From the NCBI RefSeq assembly GCF_900105065.1, contig NZ_LT629749.1, positions 3,720,001-3,784,000 on the forward strand: DNA of 64,000 nucleotides, written 5' to 3'. Shown piece by piece: positions 17,388-26,194 of this stretch. The translations under genes and the position numbers were made by a program. This DNA comes from Friedmanniella luteola. GTDB taxonomy: Bacteria; Actinomycetota; Actinomycetes; Propionibacteriales; Propionibacteriaceae. The notes beneath the pieces are model-generated. The model was not told where the DNA came from. It did no database searches and was given only the letters and a program-made list of their open reading frames with translations. Numbering within the stretch: position 1 is the first letter of the stretch; each line of letters starts with the position of its first letter.

Positions 17388-17777
17388 TCAGGCCTCCTTC
17401 GGCTCGACGACGACGGTGATGTGGCTGGAGCGCTTGAGGATGCGGCTCGCGCTGCCCTTGGCCCGCGGCCGGATCCGGCGCATGGTCACGCCCTCGTCGA
17501 CGAACGCCTGCGAGACCACGAGGTCCTCGCTGCGCAGGTTGTCGGTGTTCGCGGCGTTGGCCGCCGCGCTCGCGACGACCTTGTAGACCGGGTCGCTCGC
17601 CGCCTGCGGCGCGAACTTGAGGGTCACCAGGGCGTCCTCGACGCTCATGCCGCGCACCAGGTCGACGACCCGGCGGGCCTTGGTCGGGGAGACCCGCACC
17701 TGCCGCGCCACGGCGTACGAACCGGGACGGTCACCGAGCAGCGCCTGGCGGCGGCTCGGCCGTGTGTCCTTCGTCAT
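17388..17777 (-). CDS. rplV: 50S ribosomal protein L22
   Basis: This 129-residue protein has a beta-hairpin that lines the peptide exit tunnel. The core ([20 protein letters not shown]) and tunnel loop ([20 protein letters not shown]) are canonical. A short N-terminal extension ([20 protein letters not shown]) precedes the core. The start lies 32 bp after rpsS. Confidence 0.97.
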   Translation of the reverse strand: MTKDTRPSRRQALLGDRPGSYAVARQVRVSPTKARRVVDLVRGMSVEDALVTLKFAPQAASDPVYKVVASAAANAANTDNLRSEDLVVSQAFVDEGVTMRRIRPRAKGSASRILKRSSHITVVVEPKEA

Positions 17778-17809
17778 GTGATGAATTCCTTCTCTGCGTT
17801 CGCACCGCG

Positions 17810-18091
17810 TCAGCGGCGGCGAGACTTCCGGTCGTCCTTGACGTGGCCACGGAACGTCCGCGTGGGAGCGAACTCCCCGAGCTTGTGGCCCACCATGGAG
17901 TCGGTCACGAAGACCGGCACGTGCTTGCGACCGTCGTGCACCGCGATGGTGTGACCGATCATGTCCGGCACGATCATCGAGCGGCGCGACCAGGTCTTGA
18001 TGACGTTCTTGGTCCCGCGGCCGTTCTGCACCTCCACCTTCTTGGCGAGGTGGTCGTCGACGAACGGACCCTTCTTCAGGCTGCGTGGCAT
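17810..18091 (-). CDS. rpsS: 30S ribosomal protein S19
   Basis: This 93-residue head protein of the 30S subunit starts [20 protein letters not shown]. The [20 protein letters not shown] segment is diagnostic. It lies between rplB and rplV. Confidence 0.98.
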   Translation of the reverse strand: MPRSLKKGPFVDDHLAKKVEVQNGRGTKNVIKTWSRRSMIVPDMIGHTIAVHDGRKHVPVFVTDSMVGHKLGEFAPTRTFRGHVKDDRKSRRR

Positions 18092-18111
18092 CTGTTTTCC
18101 CTAGCTCCTGC

Positions 18112-18948
18112 TCAGCGCTTCTTGCCGGACTTGCGGCGGCGGACGATCATGCGGCTGCTGGCCTTGTTCTTGTCGCGGGTGCGGCCCTCGGCCTGCCCCC
18201 ACGGCGAGACCGGGTGGCGGCCACCGGAGGTCTTGCCCTCACCACCACCGTGCGGGTGGTCGATCGGGTTCATGGCCACACCGCGGACGGTCGGGCGCTT
18301 GCCCTTCCAGCGGTTGCGACCGGCCTTGCCCCAGTTGATGTTCGACTGCTCGGCGTTGCCGACCTCGCCGATGGTGGCCCGGCAGCGGACGTCGACCAGG
18401 CGCATCTCGCCCGACGGCATGCGCAGCGTGGCGTTCTTGCCCTCGCGGGCGACCAGCTGGATGCTCGACCCGGCGGAGCGGGCCAGCTTGGCGCCACCGC
18501 CCGGCCGCAGCTCGACGGCGTGGATCGTGGTGCCGACGGGGATGTTGCGGAGCGGGAGGTTGTTGCCCGGCTTGATGTCGGCGCCCTCGCCGGCCTCCAC
18601 CGCAGCCCCCTGGGCGAGGCCCTGGGGAGCGATGATGTAGCGCTTCTCGCCGTCCGCGAAGTGCAGCAGCGCGATGCGCGCCGTGCGGTTCGGGTCGTAC
18701 TCGATGTGCGCGACCTTGGCCGGCACGCCGTCCTTGTCGTAGCGCTTGAAGTCCACGAGGCGGTAGGCCTGCTTGTGACCGCCACCGATGTGCCGGGTGG
18801 TGATCCGGCCGGTGTTGTTGCGGCCACCGGTCTTCGGGCTGGGGACGAGGAGCGACTTCTCCGGGGTCGAGCGGGTGAGCTCGACGAAGTCGGCCACGGA
18901 CGAGCCACGCCGGCCCGGCGTCGTCGGCTTGTACTTACGGATACCCAT
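18112..18948 (-). CDS. rplB: 50S ribosomal protein L2
   Basis: This 278-residue primary 23S rRNA-binding protein is needed for subunit joining and peptidyl-transferase centre assembly. It starts [20 protein letters not shown]. The conserved His-bearing segment is present ([20 protein letters not shown]), as is the basic C-terminus. Confidence 0.98.
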   Translation of the reverse strand: MGIRKYKPTTPGRRGSSVADFVELTRSTPEKSLLVPSPKTGGRNNTGRITTRHIGGGHKQAYRLVDFKRYDKDGVPAKVAHIEYDPNRTARIALLHFADGEKRYIIAPQGLAQGAAVEAGEGADIKPGNNLPLRNIPVGTTIHAVELRPGGGAKLARSAGSSIQLVAREGKNATLRMPSGEMRLVDVRCRATIGEVGNAEQSNINWGKAGRNRWKGKRPTVRGVAMNPIDHPHGGGEGKTSGGRHPVSPWGQAEGRTRDKNKASSRMIVRRRKSGKKR

Positions 18949-18967
18949 GTCTGTTCCTTACCTGTCC

Positions 18968-19276
18968 TCAGCCTGCGGGTGCGGAGAAGATGTCGATCCG
19001 CTCGCCGTCGGCGACGGAGACGATGGCCCGCTTGGTGTCGGGACGCTTCCCCGTGCCGGCGCGCGTGCGGCGCTTCTTGCCGGTCCGGTTCAGCGTGTTC
19101 ACACCGGTGACCTTGACCTTGAAGACCGCCTCGACGGCGATCTTGATCTCGGTCTTGTTCGCGTCGGGCGCGACGAGGAACGTGTACTTGTTCTCGTCCA
19201 GCAGCCCGTAGCTCTTCTCGCTCACCACGGGGGCGAGCAGGATGTCGCGGTGGTCGCGGATCTTGACGTTCGTCAC
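18968..19276 (-). CDS. rplW: 50S ribosomal protein L23
   Basis: This 102-residue protein at the tunnel exit docks trigger factor and [23 protein letters not shown] and [20 protein letters not shown] are the family signatures. Its ATG overlaps the rplD stop by four bases. Confidence 0.97.
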   Translation of the reverse strand: MTNVKIRDHRDILLAPVVSEKSYGLLDENKYTFLVAPDANKTEIKIAVEAVFKVKVTGVNTLNRTGKKRRTRAGTGKRPDTKRAIVSVADGERIDIFSAPAG

Positions 19277-20115
19277 TTCAGGTCTCCTTCAGCGCGGGGC
19301 TCCGTGCCCTCGGCCGGCTCGACGTCCTCGACGGCCTCGACCGGCTCGACGATCTCGACCGGCTCGGCGACCGGCGCGGCAGTCACGACGACCGGCTCCG
19401 CCGGTGCGGCGAGCTCGGCGTCGGACGGCTCGAGGCTCTCGACCTCGGAGGCGGAGGCGACGGCCTTGGCGGAGCGGCCCTTGGCCGGACCCGCCACGTA
19501 GCTGTCGAGCGCCGCCGTGGTGAAGACGACCTCGTCGTTGACGAGCACGTCGTAGGCGTTGAGCTGGTCGACGGCGATGGCGTGCACGTCGGCGGCGTTG
19601 CGCAGGCTCAGCCAGGCCAGGTCGTCGTCCCGGTGCAGGACGACGAGGACCTTCGGGCTGGACGCCACGGTGGCCAGCGCCGCCAGGGCGATCTTCGTGG
19701 AGGGCGTGTCGCCCAGCACCAGGTCGCTGACGACGTGGACGCGGCCGTCGCGGGCCCGGTCCGACAGCGCACCGCGCAGGGCGGCGGCGATCATCTTCTT
19801 GGGCGTCCGCTGGGCGTAGCCGTGCGGCTGCGGGCCGTGCACGACGCCACCGCCGACGAACTGCGGTGCGCGGGTCGACCCCTGGCGGGCGCGGCCGGTG
19901 CCCTTCTGGCGGTAGGGCTTCTTGCCACCGCCCCGGACCTCGGCGCGGGTCTTGGTGGAGTGCGTGCCCTGGCGGGCGGCCGCCAGCTGGGCCACCACGA
20001 CCTGGTGGATCAGCGGCACGTTGGCGGTGACGTCGAACAGCTCGGCGGGCAGGTCGGTGGTGCCGGCCTTCGCGCCGCTGGCGTCCAGGACGTCGACGGT
20101 ACGGGTCTCGCTCAT
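19273..20115 (-). CDS. rplD: 50S ribosomal protein L4 with long acidic C-terminal tail
   Basis: Residues 1-205 are a normal L4, with the tunnel loop ([20 protein letters not shown] then [20 protein letters not shown]). In some bacteria L4 also represses the S10 operon. After the final helix ([20 protein letters not shown]) there is a tail of about 75 residues with repeated EPVE/VEPVE units, giving 280 residues against the usual 200-220. The tail is acidic and probably disordered. Overlaps rplC by four bases. Confidence 0.96.
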   Translation of the reverse strand: MSETRTVDVLDASGAKAGTTDLPAELFDVTANVPLIHQVVVAQLAAARQGTHSTKTRAEVRGGGKKPYRQKGTGRARQGSTRAPQFVGGGVVHGPQPHGYAQRTPKKMIAAALRGALSDRARDGRVHVVSDLVLGDTPSTKIALAALATVASSPKVLVVLHRDDDLAWLSLRNAADVHAIAVDQLNAYDVLVNDEVVFTTAALDSYVAGPAKGRSAKAVASASEVESLEPSDAELAAPAEPVVVTAAPVAEPVEIVEPVEAVEDVEPAEGTEPRAEGDLK

Positions 20116-20786
20116 GCGGGGTCTCCCTTCTTGGCCGCGCTGCGCAGGACGACCAGGCCGCCCTTGGCGCCCGGGATCGCCCCCTTGATGAGGATCAGGC
20201 CGCGCTCGGCGTCGACCGCGTGCACGGTGAGGTTCTGCACGGTGACGCGCTCGACACCCATCCGGCCGGCCATCTTCATGCCCTTGAACACCCGGCCAGG
20301 GGTGGCGCAGCCACCGATGGAGCCGGGCGAGCGGTGCTTGCGGTGCACACCGTGCGAGGCGCGCAGACCGTGGAAGCCGTGCCGCTTCATGACGCCGGCG
20401 GTGCCCTTGCCCTTGCTGACGCCGGTCACGTCGACGACCTCGTCGGCCGCGAAGACCTCAGCCGTCAGCTCCTGGCCGAGCGTGAACTCGGGGGCGTCCG
20501 TCGTGCGGATCTCCACCAGGTGCTTGCGCGGGGTGACGCCGGCCTTCTCGAAGTGCCCGGCGGAGGGCTTGGTGACCTGCTTGGCCTTGATCGCGCCGAA
20601 GCCGAGCTGCACGGCTCCGTAGCCGTTCACGTCCGGGGTGCGGACCTGGGTGACGACGCACGGGCCGGCCTGGACGACCGTGACGGGGACGACGCGGTTG
20701 TTGGCGTCCCAGAGCTGGGTCATGCCGAGCTTGGTGCCCAGCAGGCCCTTGACCTTGCGGTCGGAGGTAACAGAAGGAGTGCTCAT
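20112..20786 (-). CDS. rplC: 50S ribosomal protein L3
   Basis: This 224-residue protein contributes a loop to the peptidyl-transferase centre and initiates 50S assembly. [20 protein letters not shown] and the H-rich [20 protein letters not shown] are diagnostic. The conserved Gln in the family loop (methylated in E. coli) appears to be replaced in [19 protein letters not shown]. It lies 13 bp after rpsJ. Confidence 0.97.
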   Translation of the reverse strand: MSTPSVTSDRKVKGLLGTKLGMTQLWDANNRVVPVTVVQAGPCVVTQVRTPDVNGYGAVQLGFGAIKAKQVTKPSAGHFEKAGVTPRKHLVEIRTTDAPEFTLGQELTAEVFAADEVVDVTGVSKGKGTAGVMKRHGFHGLRASHGVHRKHRSPGSIGGCATPGRVFKGMKMAGRMGVERVTVQNLTVHAVDAERGLILIKGAIPGAKGGLVVLRSAAKKGDPA

Positions 20787-20799
20787 GGTTCTTTCGTCC

Positions 20800-21108
20800 T
20801 CAGAGCTTGATCTCGATGTCGACGCCTGCGGGCAGGTCCAGTCGCATCAGAGAGTCAACGGTCTTGGGGGTCGGGTCGATGATGTCGATCAGACGCTTGT
20901 GCGTCCGCATCTCGAAGTGCTCCCGGCTGTCCTTGTACTTGTGAGGAGAACGGATCACGCAGAACACGTTCTTCTCCGTCGGGAGCGGCACCGGCCCGGC
21001 GACCTGCGCACCCGTGCGCGTGACCGTGTCCACGATCTTGCGCGCGGAGGAGTCGATGACCTCGTGGTCATAGGCCTTGAGCCTGATGCGGATCTTTTGT
21101 CCCGCCAC
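20800..21108 (-). CDS. rpsJ: 30S ribosomal protein S10
   Basis: This 102-residue protein, also known as transcription factor NusE, starts at a GTG ([20 protein letters not shown]) with AGGA upstream, and ends [10 protein letters not shown]. It is a head protein of the 30S subunit and pairs with NusB in antitermination. The open frame continues upstream, but family alignment fixes the start. It is the first gene of the S10 operon and has a leader of about 260 nt from the promoter at 21376-21404. Confidence 0.97.
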   Translation of the reverse strand: MAGQKIRIRLKAYDHEVIDSSARKIVDTVTRTGAQVAGPVPLPTEKNVFCVIRSPHKYKDSREHFEMRTHKRLIDIIDPTPKTVDSLMRLDLPAGVDIEIKL

Positions 21109-21375
21109 AGTTCGTCCTAACGTCTCAGTACATCCGGCATTGAAATCCTGCACTTGCTCCGACCCCCGCGCTCGGGTGTGTCGACCACCTTCCGGCGCAC
21201 GACTCCCCGCAGTTCCCTGCGGTGGGGGGTGACCTGGGCGGTCCGCGAGGACCACCTCACCCGGTCCGGAGGACCAGGAGGTCGGAGGCCTCCGGTGCAG
21301 CGCTCCCCGCCGTGGCCGTCCGAAGACGTCCTCAGGCGTGGCGCACCCCGGCAGACCTGCCAAAGCAACCTGGCA

Positions 21376-21404
21376 ATCTTGTCAGACAGCAGGCGGGAGA
21401 TCAA
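21376..21404 (-). promoter_or_regulatory. sigma-A type promoter of the S10 operon
   Basis: On the minus strand TTGATC (21399-21404), a 17-bp spacer and CAAGAT (21376-21381). Transcription would begin near 21369. Confidence 0.5.
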
Positions 21405-21606
21405 ATCCCGGCCGCCTCCACTCCGCTCACGGGCCCAGCGGGCCCGCCCCGGTCGGAGCACGGCCCGTGACGACGTCCTCCGGGCCGGGACCCAGTCTAG
21501 GCCCTCGACCCCCCGGCGCGGCCGCCGCGACGGATCGGCCCGGCCGGACGCCCGCGGGCCGTCGACCACGCCCTGGCGGTGGACCGCCCGGGGGGCGCCC
21601 CGCCCC

Positions 21607-21612
21607 TACGCT
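21607..21612 (+). promoter_or_regulatory. -10 box for leaderless GGT-like mRNA
   Basis: TACGCT, 6 nt before the GTG at 21619, no Shine-Dalgarno. Confidence 0.4.
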
Positions 21613-21618
21613 GGGGCG

Positions 21619-23001
21619 GTGCTGATGAGGGCCGGGGTGGCCGCGGGCCACCCCTCGACGGCGGAGGCCGGGGTGGCGACCCTGCGGGCCGGGGGCAACG
21701 CCGTCGACGCCGCCGTGGCCATGATGCTGGTCAGCTGCGCGGCCGAGACCATCTTCACCGGCCTGAGCGGTGGCGGCTTCGCCACCGTGGTGGACCCGGC
21801 GGGCGAGGTCACCTGCGTCGACTTCTTCGTGGCGGTGCCCGGGCTGGACGGCACGTCCCCGGGCGCCGGGACCGCCATCGAGGTCACCTTCGTCGGGCAG
21901 CCCATGCCGTACGAGATCGGCCCCGCGACCGTCGCCGTGCCCGGGGTGCCGGCCGGGGCGCACCACCTCTGGCGGCGCTGGGGCCGGCTGCCCTGGGCCG
22001 ACGTCGTGGCTCCGGGGCTCGACGCCTCCCACGGCACCCCGTTCCCGCGGACCCATGCCGTGCTGCTGCCGGTGATCGCGCCCGCCATGTGCGTCGGCGA
22101 CGGCCTCGAGGTCTACCGCCGGGCCGACGGCACCCTGCTGCAGGCGGGCGACCGGCTGCACCACCCCGACCACCACCACGCCTACCGGTTGCTGGCCGAG
22201 GACCCGGCGGCCTTCTACCAGGGGGCCTACGCCGAGGCCCTGGTCGCCGCGGTCGCCGACGGCGGGGCGCTCAGCGCCGCCGACCTGGCCGCCTACCGCG
22301 TCGTGGAGTCCCGGCCCCGGCAGGTGGGTTTCCACGACTTCACGGTCCACGCACGCGGCGACGACCTCGACGACCTGCTGGGCACCCTGGCCCGGGCCGA
22401 CCGCACGGTCCCCGGTGACCCGACGACCGACCCGTCCTCGGCGCTCGGCCTGGTGGACGCCCTGCGGGGGCCCGACCGGCGGGCCGAGACCACCAACGTC
22501 GTCGCCGTGGACGCGGACGGCGGCGCCTGCGCCCTGACCACGAGCCTGGGGCTGGGCTCGGGGGTCTGGGTCCCCGGCTACGGGGTGCACCTCAACTCGA
22601 TGCTCGGCGAGGGCGAGCTGATCCGGGAGCAGCTGGACCCGGGCGTGCGGATGGGCTCGATGATGTCCCCGCTGGTGGCCCTGGATGCCCAGCACCGGCC
22701 GGTCGCCGTCGCCGGCGCCGCGGGCGGCAGCCGGATCCGCCCCGCGCTGCTGCAGGTGCTGGTCCGGATGCTGCGCGGCGCCCCGCCGCAGGAGGCGATC
22801 GACGCCCCACGGCTGAACGCGCTGCCCGACCTCGTGCGGGCCGAGCCGGGCTTCAGCCCCGAGGTGCTGGCGGCGCTGGGCGCGCGGGCCCCGGTCGCGG
22901 TCGCGGCGTCGCGCGATCCCTACTTCGGCGGCGTCTCGGCCCTCAGCGCCCTGGGCGGCGGCGCCGACCCCCGCCGCGACGGCTCGGTCGCCCTGCTCTG
23001 A
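21619..23001 (+). CDS. gamma-glutamyltransferase-family Ntn-hydrolase (short form)
   Basis: This 460-residue protein has the N-terminal GGT segment (GHPSTAEAGVATLRAGGNAV, then FTGLSGGGF). Its putative autoprocessing nucleophile is Thr291 in AETTNVVAVDADGGACALTT, where E. coli GGT has TTH. The C-terminal GSMMSPLVA and AAGGSRIRPALLQVL segments are also family-like. GGT cleaves gamma-glutamyl bonds (glutathione and others) after self-cleavage into two subunits. It is about 110 residues shorter than E. coli GGT, mainly just before the nucleophile, and has no signal peptide, so it may be a cytosolic acylase-like member. The leaderless GTG at 21619 is preferred; an ATG two codons later is possible. 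Confidence 0.8.
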   Translation: MLMRAGVAAGHPSTAEAGVATLRAGGNAVDAAVAMMLVSCAAETIFTGLSGGGFATVVDPAGEVTCVDFFVAVPGLDGTSPGAGTAIEVTFVGQPMPYEIGPATVAVPGVPAGAHHLWRRWGRLPWADVVAPGLDASHGTPFPRTHAVLLPVIAPAMCVGDGLEVYRRADGTLLQAGDRLHHPDHHHAYRLLAEDPAAFYQGAYAEALVAAVADGGALSAADLAAYRVVESRPRQVGFHDFTVHARGDDLDDLLGTLARADRTVPGDPTTDPSSALGLVDALRGPDRRAETTNVVAVDADGGACALTTSLGLGSGVWVPGYGVHLNSMLGEGELIREQLDPGVRMGSMMSPLVALDAQHRPVAVAGAAGGSRIRPALLQVLVRMLRGAPPQEAIDAPRLNALPDLVRAEPGFSPEVLAALGARAPVAVAASRDPYFGGVSALSALGGGADPRRDGSVALL

Positions 23002-23030
23002 GGCGGTCGTCCGGGCCGCGGGCCGCCCTC

Positions 23031-23036
23031 TAGGGT
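23031..23036 (+). promoter_or_regulatory. -10 box for leaderless treY mRNA
   Basis: TAGGGT, 7 nt before the GTG of treY, in the 42-bp gap after the GGT-like gene. Confidence 0.4.
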
Positions 23037-23043
23037 TTCCCGT

Positions 23044-25305
23044 GTGATCCCCACGGTTCCCGCCTCCACCTACCGCCTCCAGGTCCAGCGCGACTTCACC
23101 CTCGCCGACGCGACCGCTCTCGTCGACCACCTCGCCGATCTCGGCGTCGGCGCCGTCTACCTGTCGCCGCTGCTGCGGTCGACCACCGGTTCTGCCCACG
23201 GCTACGACACCGTCGACGTGACCGAGATCGACCCCGACCGCGGCGGCGAGGCGGGCCTGCAGGCCCTGTTCGCCGCCGCCGCCGAGGCCGGGCTGGGGGT
23301 CGTCGTCGACATCGTGCCCAACCACCTCGGGGTCGAGGTGCCCGCCGAGAACCCGGCGTGGTGGGACGTCCTCCAGCACGGCCGGGAGTCGGCGTACGCG
23401 TCCTGGTTCGACATCGACTGGAGCCGGCCCCGGCTGCTGCTGCCGGTCCTCGGCGACGACGCGGTGCTGAGCGTCGAGGACGGCGAGCTGCGCTACTACG
23501 ACCACCGCTTCCCGCTGGCCCCCGGCACCGCGGCCGAGGGTGAGGACGCCGACACGGTGCACGCCCGGCAGCACTACGAGCTGGTGCACTGGTCCCGGGG
23601 CAACACCGACCTCGGGTACCGCCGGTTCTTCGCCGTCACCACGCTGGCCGGGGTCCGCCAGGAGGACGAGGCGGTCTTCGACGCCACCCACGTCCAGGTC
23701 CGCGCGTGGGTCGAGCGCGGCGTCACCGGCCTGCGCATCGACCACCCCGACGGGCTGGTCGACCCGGGCGAGTACCTGCGCCGGCTGCGCGCCCTGGCCC
23801 CCCAGCAGTGGATCACCGTGGAGAAGATCCTCGAGCCCGGCGAGCAGCTGCCGACCGACTGGCCCGTCGAGGGCACCACCGGCTACGACGCGATGCGGGA
23901 GGTCAACGGGCTTTTCGTCGACCCCGGCCACGAGCACGAGCTGACCGCGCTGTACCAGCGGCTGACCGGGGACCGGCGCAGCATCGCCGAGCACGTCGAG
24001 GCCGGCAAGCGGATGGTCGTCTCCGAGCTGCTGGTCGCGGAGATCCGCAGGATGGCGGCCCTGGTGCCCGAGGTCGAGGACGCCCCCGCGGCGATCGCGG
24101 AGGTGGCGGTGGCCTTCGCCGTCTACCGCTCCTACCTCCCCGACGGCGCGGACGACCTCGACCACGCGCTGGCCCTGGCCGTCCGCCGTCGACCCGAGCT
24201 GCGCGACGCGCTGGACACGCTCAGCCCCCGGCTGCACGACGCGGGGGACGAGCTGGCCCGCCGTCTGCAGCAGCTGAGCGGTGCCACCATGGCCAAGGGC
24301 ACCGAGGACACGGCGTTCTACCGCTACGCCCGCTTCATCGCGCTCAACGAGGTGGGGGCCGACCCCGACGAGCTGGGGATCGACCTCGAGGCCTTCCACG
24401 CCGCCCAGGTGGCCCGGCAGGACCGGCAGCCCCGCTCGATGACCGGGCTGTCCACCCACGACACCAAGCGCGGCGAGGACGTCCGGGCCCGGCTGGCGGC
24501 GCTGGCCGAGATCCCGCAGGCCTGGGGCGAGTTCGCCGAGCACTTCGCCGCGGCGGCGTCCATCCCCAACCGCGCCTTCGGCTACTTCCTGGCCCAGACC
24601 CTGGTGGGCGCCGGTCCGATCGAGCGCGAGCGGATGCACGCCTACGCCGAGAAGGCGATGCGGGAGGCCAGCGACCCCACCACCTACACCGCGGTCGACG
24701 AGGCCTACGAGTCGGCCGTGCACGCCGCCGTGGACGCCGCCTACGACGAGCCGCAGCTGCGCACCGCCTGGGACGACCTGGTCGCCGCCGTCACCCCGCA
24801 CGGCTGGACCAACGCCCTGGGTCAGAAGCTGGTGCAGCTGACCATGCCGGGCGTCCCGGACGTCTACCAGGGCACGGAGCTGTGGGACGACTCGCTCGTC
24901 GACCCGGACAACCGGCGGCCGGTGGACTTCGACCGCCGCCGGGCGCTGCTGGCGGAGGTGCGGCAGAGCCACCCGGGCGTCGACGAGAGCGGCGCGGCCA
25001 AGCTGTGGGTCACCACCCAGGCGCTGCATGCCCGGCGCGACCACCCGGAGCTGTTCACCACCTACACCCCGCTGCGCGCCTCCGGTCCGGCCGCCGGCCA
25101 CCTGGTGGCCTTCGACCGGGGTGGTGCCGTCACGCTGGCCACCCGGCTGCCCGTCAGCCTCGCCGCCGCCGGCGGCTGGCTGGACACGGCCCTGGAGCTG
25201 CCCGGCCGGTTCGTCGACGCGCTCACCGGCCGCGAGCACGAGGGTGCGGTGCAGCTGGCCGACGTGCTCGACCGCTACCCCGTCGCCCTGCTGCTGCCGG
25301 CCTGA
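23044..25305 (+). CDS. treY: malto-oligosyltrehalose synthase
   Basis: This 753-residue GH13 enzyme turns the reducing-end alpha-1,4 bond of maltodextrins into alpha-1,1. TreZ then releases trehalose. It has STYRLQVQRDFTLADATALV at the start, the (beta/alpha)8 motifs VDIVPNHLG (region I), GLRIDHPDGL (region II, Asp nucleophile) and TVEKILEPGE (region III, Glu), and the TreY-specific TMAKGTEDTAFYRYARFIAL and TGLSTHDTKRGEDVRARLAA. Length is typical. It starts with GTG (leaderless). Its usual partners treZ and treX are not in this window. Confidence 0.96.
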   Translation: MIPTVPASTYRLQVQRDFTLADATALVDHLADLGVGAVYLSPLLRSTTGSAHGYDTVDVTEIDPDRGGEAGLQALFAAAAEAGLGVVVDIVPNHLGVEVPAENPAWWDVLQHGRESAYASWFDIDWSRPRLLLPVLGDDAVLSVEDGELRYYDHRFPLAPGTAAEGEDADTVHARQHYELVHWSRGNTDLGYRRFFAVTTLAGVRQEDEAVFDATHVQVRAWVERGVTGLRIDHPDGLVDPGEYLRRLRALAPQQWITVEKILEPGEQLPTDWPVEGTTGYDAMREVNGLFVDPGHEHELTALYQRLTGDRRSIAEHVEAGKRMVVSELLVAEIRRMAALVPEVEDAPAAIAEVAVAFAVYRSYLPDGADDLDHALALAVRRRPELRDALDTLSPRLHDAGDELARRLQQLSGATMAKGTEDTAFYRYARFIALNEVGADPDELGIDLEAFHAAQVARQDRQPRSMTGLSTHDTKRGEDVRARLAALAEIPQAWGEFAEHFAAAASIPNRAFGYFLAQTLVGAGPIERERMHAYAEKAMREASDPTTYTAVDEAYESAVHAAVDAAYDEPQLRTAWDDLVAAVTPHGWTNALGQKLVQLTMPGVPDVYQGTELWDDSLVDPDNRRPVDFDRRRALLAEVRQSHPGVDESGAAKLWVTTQALHARRDHPELFTTYTPLRASGPAAGHLVAFDRGGAVTLATRLPVSLAAAGGWLDTALELPGRFVDALTGREHEGAVQLADVLDRYPVALLLPA

Positions 25306-25339
25306 GGTCGCGCCGCCGCCCGAGCCCGTCGCCGCGGCC

Positions 25340-25370
25340 GAGCCCTTCGCCGCCTCAGCGGCGGGGGCTC
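25340..25370. terminator. bidirectional hairpin between treY and GNAT gene
   Basis: GAGCCC/GGGCTC outer and CGCCGC/GCGGCG inner stems around CTCA lie between the convergent treY and GNAT genes; the right arm overlaps the GNAT stop codon. Confidence 0.5.
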
Positions 25371-26079
25371 AGCCCAGCGTCACCGTGCTCTGCTCACCCG
25401 CCTCGGCGAAGCCCAGCCTGCGCGCCAGGCGGCGGGACGCCGCGTTGTCGGTGCGGGCCCGCCACTGGGGCACCAGGCCGACGTCCAGGGCGTCGTTGAG
25501 GGCCAGCGCCGCGGCGACGGTCCCCCAGCCGGTCCGGCGGAGCTCCGGCGGTGTCAGCACCCCCAGGTGCGCCAGCAGGCCCTGCCACTCGTCGTAGCCG
25601 GCTCCCGACGTCGGCTGGTCGCGGTCGTCGAGGGTGACGAACACCCGCGCCAGCTCGGCGAGGCCGACCTCGGCGACGTCGTCGGGGGGGCAGGCCCGCT
25701 CCAGGGTCGCGGCCGCCGCCGGCGCGTCGTCGACGGGTACGTCCTCGAGGGCGACGCGTCCGGGCGCGGACGGCTCCGCGTAGCGGTCGGTGAAGCCGAG
25801 CACGGCGTGCCCGATGAGGCGGGCCGGCTGGCCGTCGCAGGACCGCAGCAGCGTCGTCGGGTCCACCAGCACCGCCGGGTCGACGTCGGCGGTCCGCTCC
25901 AGGAACCAGGCGGGCCCCAGCACCACCCAGGTGTCCCACAGCCGGACGACCATCGCCTGCCCCTCGGAGACCGACCGGACGGTGCGCACCGGGTTGGCGG
26001 CCGGGTCGAGGGTGTCGTCCGGCAGGCCGAGCAGGCGGGACCAGGCGAGCCGGACGATGGCCTGGGTGTTCGGTTCCAC
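25369..26079 (-). CDS. GNAT-family acetyltransferase-like protein
   Basis: This is a 236-residue protein. The last 60 residues resemble the end of a GNAT domain: GWGTVAAALALNDALDVGLV corresponds to the acetyl-CoA-binding loop/helix, and WRARTDNAASRRLARRLGFA to the family's 'N.AS..L..KLGF' end. The first 170 residues are divergent. GNAT enzymes transfer acetyl from acetyl-CoA to amines; no substrate is suggested. The GTG at 26079 is preferred because TACCAT lies 6 nt upstream (leaderless); the open frame runs 13 codons further. Confidence 0.7.
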   Translation of the reverse strand: MEPNTQAIVRLAWSRLLGLPDDTLDPAANPVRTVRSVSEGQAMVVRLWDTWVVLGPAWFLERTADVDPAVLVDPTTLLRSCDGQPARLIGHAVLGFTDRYAEPSAPGRVALEDVPVDDAPAAAATLERACPPDDVAEVGLAELARVFVTLDDRDQPTSGAGYDEWQGLLAHLGVLTPPELRRTGWGTVAAALALNDALDVGLVPQWRARTDNAASRRLARRLGFAEAGEQSTVTLG

Positions 26080-26130
26080 CCGGCGATGGTAAGCGGGCCG
26101 ACGCGCGTCACGACGCAACCCCGGGGACGA

Positions 26131-26164
26131 CGCAGGCCCCGGACTCGAGAGTCCGGGGCCTGCG
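26131..26164 (-). terminator. terminator of tuf
   Basis: A perfect 16-bp stem, CGCAGGCCCCGGACTC with GAGTCCGGGGCCTGCG, and a 2-nt GA between the arms, 30 bp past the tuf stop. Confidence 0.8.
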
Positions 26165-26194
26165 TCTGATCAGCTGATCAGCGTGCTGCTGAGG

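Larger units (their letters stand above)
21109..21618. other. 510-bp intergenic region: S10 leader and divergent promoters
   Basis: This stretch separates rpsJ (minus) from the gamma-glutamyltransferase-like gene (plus). It holds the rpsJ leader (about 21109-21369), the rpsJ promoter (21376-21404) and a leaderless -10 box for the divergent gene (21607-21612). Open frames through it look like non-coding read-through. I see no known S10-type leader structure in it. Confidence 0.6.

Noticed and set aside
21427-25239. A 1270-codon minus-strand open frame opposite treY and the GGT-like gene
   Set aside because: Shadow frame caused by high third-position GC in the real plus-strand genes; no recognisable domain.
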